Source: an uncultured Oscillospiraceae bacterium (GTDB taxonomy: Bacteria; Bacillota; Clostridia; Oscillospirales; Oscillospiraceae). Taken from it: a stretch of 27,565 bases of DNA. Positions 24,032 to 27,565 of the stretch are shown piece by piece. The DNA is taken from the NCBI GenBank assembly GCA_910585265.1, contig CAJUCA010000042.1:1-27565 (forward strand), written 5' to 3'. The notes under the pieces are model-generated. The model had not been told where the DNA came from. It worked only from the letters and a program-made list of their open reading frames with translations, and searched no databases. A program made the position numbers and the translations under genes. How positions within the stretch are numbered: position 1 is the stretch's first letter; every line of letters starts with the position of its first letter.

Positions 24032-25711
24032 TCACACCTCTCTTTCTTGGGACAGTTCTGTCCCCATGGCAGCCTTAGCCTCTTGGTTGGGCCGGGGCTC
24101 AAGGGGAATGATTTTCAGCTTAGGCCAAGGTTTGTCCGGTCTTCTTTTCAGGGACTGTTCCAGCCCCTGAGCAGCGTTAGTTTTTTGACTGGGCTGAGAT
24201 GTATGTGGTATGGCATTTAGCCTCAGTCTGGACCAGAGTCTGTCCTGTGATCCATGTACGGGCCGAGGACTGATTACCGGCCTGTCAGGCTTTTCCGAAA
24301 GCGCGGCGGGCTTTTTTGTGGATTCTTCAAACTGTCTGGCAGACGCAGTGGTTTCTCCCATACATACCTGGCGCAGCAAGCAGGTGAACAATACTGCCCG
24401 CTGCTCTTTCGCGGTCAGATAAGCGGATATGCCGACCGTTTCAGAGGAGGCGTCCAGCTTTTCCGCTGCCCGTAAAAAGAATTCATTGGAATCCATACAA
24501 AGCCTGCAACAGGCTATCGATTCGGCGCAGTAGAGGAAGTAAGACAGAGAGCTGTCTGAAGCCTGCGTCAGGTCAGGCGGCGCTTTCAAAAGGCTGCGAT
24601 CAAGCATTGTCTGCAAAAGTTGCACTGCACGGACTAGATCCTTTTGCGCGGAAGAACTTCCGTCCAGCCATTCCACAATACGCATTATGAGGCAGGCACA
24701 GGTCAAATCCTGATCCGCTAAACAATCCTGACGCCCATAGGTTAGGGCGCACAGCTGTTTAGCGTCCTGATCAGGAATATCACGGCTGATCCCCGTGAGG
24801 AATTGGGCCAATCCCAGCAGCAAGGCTGTCCGGCCATATGAATACCGCCCCGAATCATCATCAACAAGGACAGCCCGGTCCAAATACCTCAGCATATCAT
24901 GAAGGATCTCGGCGTCCTGGGGCGCAGCCGCTCCTTCCGGCAAAAGGGCGGCCCAGCCGGCGGCGCACAGCGTACTGTCTTGAAGGATGGAATTATCCGA
25001 TCCTGACAGCCGGCTGCTCCGCTGGGCCAGGGAGTCCTGGTCACTGAAAACGTCCAGCCACAGGCGGACAATCTCTGGGAGTCGGTCCTGATGATCCTGG
25101 AGCAGGATCATTCGGGCATACTCCGCAGTGTTCTGGAACAGCCGCCGGAGCTCATAGTCCCCCTCTTGCTTGCCTTGGCTCCGCTCCCGCTGGCACGCGC
25201 AGAACTGACGTTTGTAGTAAGAAAGGATCAGATCCTTCTGGCTGGTAGAGTGAATCAGGAGTGCGAAGCACACGAAACACAGGCCAGCAAAAGCGATGAG
25301 TACACCCAGAAACGCATAAAATGTGGGCCAAAAGAAACCGGCTTTCCCCATCAGGACACCGGCAATGGCTAGACACATGAACGCACCGAAATAAAATGAG
25401 AAAAAGTATGGATAACTGTCGTCGACCAGCTCAGACATCTGTACTCCGCATACACGATCCAACATCCGAGAAATGAGTACGGTGGCCACCACTCCGGGCA
25501 GGCCCACCAGCATCACCGTTTCCGCCATAGCGTCAGGCAGAAACAGTACTTTCAAAAATTGCTCCAGGAATTTTATCTGGGGCGGGGACGGGATAGCGGA
25601 TAAAAACAGCGAGAGGGTGCAGACAGCCGACAACGTCCAGGCGATGTTGCGGCAGGCCATATAGAATTTGTGATATGAGATCGGAGTGTGCTCGGGATTA
25701 TTTGAGTCCAC
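24032..25711 (-). CDS. four-helix membrane protein with helical cytoplasmic domain and repeated tail, uncharacterised
   Basis: The 559-residue protein has hydrophobic helices at about 24-41, 60-81, 103-121 and 128-152. A long soluble region (about 155-455) of helical, Leu/Asp-rich sequence resembling repeat-type scaffolds follows. The tail (490-559) contains two imperfect copies of a 34-36-residue unit: DRLWSRLRL..IPHTSQPSQ..NAAQGLEQS and DKPWPKLKI..IPLEPRPNQ..AAMGTELSQ. No known domain was recognised. It starts with GTG at 25711, with AGGA about 9 bases ahead; the gene follows a terminator-like hairpin and precedes the putative protease by 4 bases. Confidence 0.7.
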   Translation of the reverse strand: MDSNNPEHTPISYHKFYMACRNIAWTLSAVCTLSLFLSAIPSPPQIKFLEQFLKVLFLPDAMAETVMLVGLPGVVATVLISRMLDRVCGVQMSELVDDSYPYFFSFYFGAFMCLAIAGVLMGKAGFFWPTFYAFLGVLIAFAGLCFVCFALLIHSTSQKDLILSYYKRQFCACQRERSQGKQEGDYELRRLFQNTAEYARMILLQDHQDRLPEIVRLWLDVFSDQDSLAQRSSRLSGSDNSILQDSTLCAAGWAALLPEGAAAPQDAEILHDMLRYLDRAVLVDDDSGRYSYGRTALLLGLAQFLTGISRDIPDQDAKQLCALTYGRQDCLADQDLTCACLIMRIVEWLDGSSSAQKDLVRAVQLLQTMLDRSLLKAPPDLTQASDSSLSYFLYCAESIACCRLCMDSNEFFLRAAEKLDASSETVGISAYLTAKEQRAVLFTCLLRQVCMGETTASARQFEESTKKPAALSEKPDRPVISPRPVHGSQDRLWSRLRLNAIPHTSQPSQKTNAAQGLEQSLKRRPDKPWPKLKIIPLEPRPNQEAKAAMGTELSQEREV

Positions 25712-25757
25712 ACAGTTTTCCTGCCTCTCTTACGGAATCGGTTCTGCCCATAAAACA

Positions 25758-25797
25758 TGGCACTCCGCTCCCTTCCGGGAAAAGAAGCAGAGTGCCA
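25758..25797 (-). terminator. hairpin between the small-protein gene and the membrane-protein gene
   Basis: On the minus strand, TGGCACTC pairs with GAGTGCCA, with an additional inner stem around CTGCTTC, and is followed by TGTTTTA. It would let only part of the transcripts read into the two large genes, giving more small protein than partner proteins. Confidence 0.7.
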
Positions 25798-25826
25798 CAT
25801 ACTGTGTTTTGGACAAAACAGAACCC

Positions 25827-26009
25827 TTAATTCTTCACACGAGCCCTCGCAGCAGGGCTGTCACCCTTGCGCACATCAAACACACAGGAATCCTCATCCG
25901 GTTCCATGTAGCTGAAATAGGAGAAAAAACCCCCAGCAGGAGTTTCACTCTCCTGTGTCTGTTTGGGCACAGTGAGAGGGCGCATCTGAAACAATACATC
26001 TCTTATCAT
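25827..26009 (-). CDS. 60-residue small protein of the island operon
   Basis: The product starts MIRDVLFQMRPLTVPK and ends in a basic AARARVKN. The middle is aromatic and then acidic (GGFFSYFSYMEPDEDSCVFD), with one cysteine. There is no signal peptide or membrane segment. A perfect AGGAGG eight bases before the ATG, a strong promoter with a structured leader, and a terminator directly downstream argue that it is a real, highly expressed gene. It could be a precursor or substrate of the downstream protease, an inhibitor, or a signal; none is shown by sequence. I recognise no family. Confidence 0.68.
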   Translation of the reverse strand: MIRDVLFQMRPLTVPKQTQESETPAGGFFSYFSYMEPDEDSCVFDVRKGDSPAARARVKN

Positions 26010-26016
26010 AATAAAA

Positions 26017-26078
26017 CCTCCTACTGCCCCCTCCGTTGGAGGTGACCCACTTCCACATGGAATTTAAGCAGGGGGCAG
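26017..26078 (-). promoter_or_regulatory. attenuator-like leader structure over the small-protein ribosome site
   Basis: In the minus-strand transcript, CTGCCCCCT (26078-26070) can pair with AGGGGGCAG (26032-26024), a 9-bp GC stem. Smaller hairpins lie between (TTCCATGTGGAA; CCTCCAACGGAGG). The descending arm ends one base before the AGGAGG (26022-26017) of the small-protein gene, and the left arm overlaps the end of the upstream ORF. Ribosome position on that ORF could therefore decide the folding. Confidence 0.55.
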
Positions 26079-26120
26079 AATAACGAATGGCAAACGTGCC
26101 ACCATTCTTCCTCGGCTCAT
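26064..26120 (-). CDS. 18-residue upstream leader peptide ORF
   Basis: MSRGRMVARLPFVILPPA, ending TAA at 26064. A good ribosome site (AAAGGAG, 26131-26125) precedes the ATG. Its last codons (CTG CCC CCT GCT) form the left arm of the leader stem, so translating it would open that stem. The arrangement resembles leader peptides of translational attenuators. A longer overlapping ORF here starts at a GTG without a ribosome site and is not preferred. Confidence 0.5.
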   Translation of the reverse strand: MSRGRMVARLPFVILPPA

Positions 26121-26159
26121 GCCTCTCCTTTGTAGTATATTGCACAACGAGGTGCTACT

Positions 26160-26188
26160 ATCATACCGAATTTTTCCTCATTTGTCAA
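26160..26188 (-). promoter_or_regulatory. strong sigma-A promoter of the island operon
   Basis: On the minus strand, perfect TTGACA (26188-26183), 17 bases, TATGAT (26165-26160). Transcription would start near 26153, about 30 bases before the leader peptide ORF. It is one of the best promoters in the window. Confidence 0.88.
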
Positions 26189-26297
26189 CATCTTTTTCGC
26201 AGAAGGTGAATTTCTCGCTACTCGTATTGCCTTTTTGAGTAAGAGGATATGCCAAAGTGGGACGTCTTATTCCACTGTCAACCGTTGAAGGAACACT

Positions 26298-26801
26298 TCA
26301 TTTTATGCTGTTGGTTGGAATAGTGGTCATACTGTGTTCAGAATTGTTGGTTCGTCGCATCTTTTCTTGCTGTGCGGCATGGAATACTTCATCAGAAATA
26401 ATGGCCTCATGGGAATCGGAATAAAGATATCGCTCCATAAAGCCATCGTTTTTGACCTGGGATCCGCCAGCGCTGATGGTTTTCTGGAGTAGCACCCTGC
26501 CTGTATACTTTTCGTTAGACAGCAGTTTATTGAGAGCCTCTCGGTTCCACTTAGGCTTACCTGTGGGAGAGGGGATGCCTTGTCCCTCCAGCCCGGTGGC
26601 AATCCTGCCCAAGCTGTCACCGTTGAGGTAGCGCTCGAAGATCCAGCGGACAACAACGGCTTCATCAGGATTAATGACCAGCTCACCGTCCGGGCCGGTG
26701 TCATATCCATAGCATCTGCGCTGGGCCATCTTGGAGGTGCCATCCTGAATGCCTTTCCGCAGGCCAGCCCGGATGGACTCACTTTTTTTGATGATATTCA
26801 T
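26298..26801 (-). pseudogene. serine-recombinase fragment (DNA-binding 'Recombinase' domain only)
   Basis: The 167-residue ORF begins in the linker just after where the catalytic domain should be (SESIRAGLRKGIQDGTSKMAQ) and continues through the Recombinase domain (YGYD...INPDEAVVVRWIFERYLNGDSLGRIATGLEGQGI, then a W-containing LLSNEKYTGRVLLQ segment). It stops before the zinc-ribbon and coiled-coil parts. Full large serine recombinases are about 500 or more residues, so both the catalytic serine domain and the C-terminus are missing. An AAAGGA nine bases ahead of the ATG suggests it may still be translated. It is either decayed remains of the island's recombinase or a small DNA-binding derivative. 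Confidence 0.8.
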
Positions 26802-26830
26802 GGGAACCTGTCCTTTCACAAAATTAAAGC

Positions 26831-26852
26831 CACAGTGACGGAAATCACTGTG
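26831..26852. repeat. short palindrome before the recombinase fragment
   Basis: CACAGTGA and TCACTGTG (8-bp perfect stem, 6-base loop) lie about 30 bases upstream of the recombinase-fragment ATG. Possibly an operator, recombinase site or leader hairpin; sequence alone does not decide. Confidence 0.5.
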
Positions 26853-26884
26853 ACTTACCGAACATATGAACTTTATATATAAAA

Positions 26885-26916
26885 TTGACAGGCCACCTAT
26901 CTTGGTGGCCTGTCAA
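26885..26916 (-). terminator. terminator hairpin right of the recombinase fragment
   Basis: A perfect 13-bp stem TTGACAGGCCACC/GGTGGCCTGTCAA (26885-26897 with 26904-26916), 6-base loop, followed on the minus strand by TTTTAT. It would stop transcripts entering from the surface-protein side. Confidence 0.8.
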
Positions 26917-27087
26917 CCCATCATGGCTTACCACTACAAAACTACTATTTTCGGAAAGAGCAACGGCACAACCGAGTCAGAGATTTGGCATACCGGTTTT
27001 CGTAAAACACGATATAGAGATCCTCAAATGACGCGGCTGGTTACATCTATTATCTTGGCAATGATGTACTCCAACACTTCATCGGCA
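26917..27087. other. short gene-free junction region at the right island edge
   Basis: It holds the right direct repeat (26924-26949) and, on the minus strand, short coding-like fragments separated by stops: one reading SSADEVLEYIIAKIIDVTSRVI near 27090-27025 and one reading FEDLYIVFYENRYAKS near 27027-26980. They look like remains of genes but are too short to identify. Confidence 0.35.
26924..26949 (+). repeat. 26-bp direct repeat, right copy
   Basis: Matches 21502-21527 at 23 of 26 positions in the same orientation. It lies just beyond the terminator hairpin at the right side of the island. Confidence 0.6.
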
Positions 27088-27198
27088 CTACTCCGGGGCG
27101 CCGATGTCATAGGACAGCGCGTGGGCCGGGGCCGCGCACAGGGCGCACAGGACACACAGGCACAGCGTAGAGGTGATCAGTGTTTTCAGTTTCTTCAT
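27088..27198 (-). pseudogene. secreted-protein gene cut short after the signal peptide
   Basis: The ORF encodes 36 residues: a classic signal peptide (MKKLKTLITSTLCLCVLCAL, cleavage near AHA-LSY) and then only LSYDIGAPE before TAG. Base composition changes at the same point. GGAGG lies just upstream and the ATG overlaps the stop of the preceding surface-protein gene (TAATG), so it was a translated gene of that operon. The remainder was probably removed or displaced by the island insertion. That it was longer originally is an inference. Confidence 0.6.
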
Positions 27199-27565
27199 TA
27201 GCTGTCCTCCTCGTTTTCATAACCGGCCTCGCGCCGCTTCTTGAGGAACAGGGCCGCGCCAACGCCGCCGCCGATGGCCGCGACCGCGCCCAGGGGCACC
27301 AGCACATAGCCCCAGTGGAACTGGACGGGGGCGGCAGGTTCCTGGCTGGGCTCCTGGGTGGGTTCCGGCGTGGGTTCCGGCTCCGGGAGGGCCAGGGGCG
27401 TGCCCTCGAAAATCGCCACGTAGCGGATCTTGTTCAGGGCAATCCGGCTGACGGTACCGCTGTACTGGGCGGTAACCACGTAGCCCTTGACGTAGCTGCT
27501 GGTGGCGGTGCCGGTGTAAGTAACCACGGCGGTGTAACGGTCCGCGGCGGCGGAGCCGTCCTCAT
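27198..27565 (-). CDS. C-terminal part of a membrane-anchored surface protein (partial)
   Basis: Only the last 121 residues are in the window; the 5' end lies beyond 27565. The visible part has a small beta-rich domain (TGTATSSYVKGYVVTAQYSG), a Pro-Glu/Thr repeat linker (PEPEPTPEPTQEPSQEP), a membrane helix (YVLVPLGAVAAIGGGVGAALFL) and a short basic-acidic tail. This is the usual end of an extracellular protein anchored by a C-terminal helix. Its identity cannot be decided from this portion. GC-rich codon use matches the main chromosome, not the island. Confidence 0.75.
   Translation of the reverse strand, partial: EDGSAAADRYTAVVTYTGTATSSYVKGYVVTAQYSGTVSRIALNKIRYVAIFEGTPLALPEPEPTPEPTQEPSQEPAAPVQFHWGYVLVPLGAVAAIGGGVGAALFLKKRREAGYENEEDS

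Larger units (their letters stand above)
21500..27090. mobile_element. AT-richer inserted island with recombinase fragment
   Basis: The stretch differs visibly from both flanks: lower GC, looser codon choice, and longer AT runs. It contains a serine-recombinase fragment near its right end, related 26-bp direct repeats near both edges (21502-21527 and 26924-26949), and its right edge coincides with premature ending of a secreted-protein gene at 27088. The boundaries are estimates from composition and gene disruption, and more than one insertion event is possible. Confidence 0.6.

Noticed and set aside
25945..26145. 66-codon frame overlapping the leader and small-protein gene
   Set aside because: It starts at GTG without a ribosome site and overlaps the better-supported 18-codon ORF and 60-codon gene in other frames.
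26866..27201. Plus-strand 111-codon frame across the right island edge
   Set aside because: It runs through a terminator, the direct repeat and the antisense of a signal-peptide gene, with no ribosome site and no consistent protein character.
1..27565. CRISPR array
   Set aside because: No regularly spaced short direct repeats were found; the repeats present are palindromic elements or the single pair flanking the island.

Overview
The window looks like the chromosome of a GC-rich Clostridia bacterium, most likely in the Oscillospiraceae (Flavonifractor/Lawsonibacter/Oscillibacter-like). This placement is inferred from gene content and style: strong AGGAGG ribosome sites, Bacillus-type housekeeping neighbours (ricT, holB, darA, a yaaO-like decarboxylase, xpaC), split transketolase, and GC-rich codon use. 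No database search was possible.

Layout. (1) 1-7.7 kb, minus strand: a tightly packed run, probably one long operon, read from about 7.68 kb down to the window start: DUF1538 membrane protein, tandem PII-like protein, small kinase-like protein, DJ-1/PfpI protein, Nudix hydrolase, PLP decarboxylase, DarA, HolB, RicT. It is driven by a near-consensus promoter at 7732-7760. (2) 7.8-13.8 kb, plus strand: aldose 1-epimerase with the two transketolase halves, a DUF5655-like protein, CinA, and a secreted stalk-domain protein with a degenerate deacetylase-like end. (3) 13.8-16.1 kb: a large palindromic repeat, a terminator, a gene-free stretch, and an XpaC-family protein. (4) 16.1-21.3 kb: typA (minus), a tRNA-Arg(CCU), an ArsC/Spx-like protein, an atypical ferredoxin-type aldo/keto reductase, and a MATE transporter.

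(5) 21.5-27.09 kb: a visibly AT-richer island whose gene style differs from its surroundings. It carries a minus-strand unit: strong promoter, an 18-codon upstream ORF inside a foldable leader, a 60-residue small protein, an intervening terminator hairpin, a four-helix membrane protein with a repeated C-terminal tail, and a 797-residue protein with a probable zinc-metalloprotease signature (HEISH plus a distal ExxADxxA). A serine-recombinase fragment without its catalytic domain lies upstream. Related 26-bp direct repeats (23/26 identical) lie near both ends of the island. The right edge appears to cut a secreted-protein gene after 36 codons. I recognise no described system with this architecture, so it is the best candidate here for something new. 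(6) 27.1-27.565 kb: the truncated secreted gene and the C-terminal end of an anchored surface protein that runs out of the window.

How the parts may work together. The minus-strand run combines replication and nucleotide signalling (HolB, DarA, RicT) with a PII-regulated DUF1538 membrane module. The plus-strand sugar genes fit feeding of hexoses into the non-oxidative pentose phosphate pathway. In the island, a separately terminated small protein ahead of a membrane protein and a putative protease suggests a small-protein/membrane-partner/protease circuit (precursor, sensor or toxin-like). Its function is not determined by the sequence.
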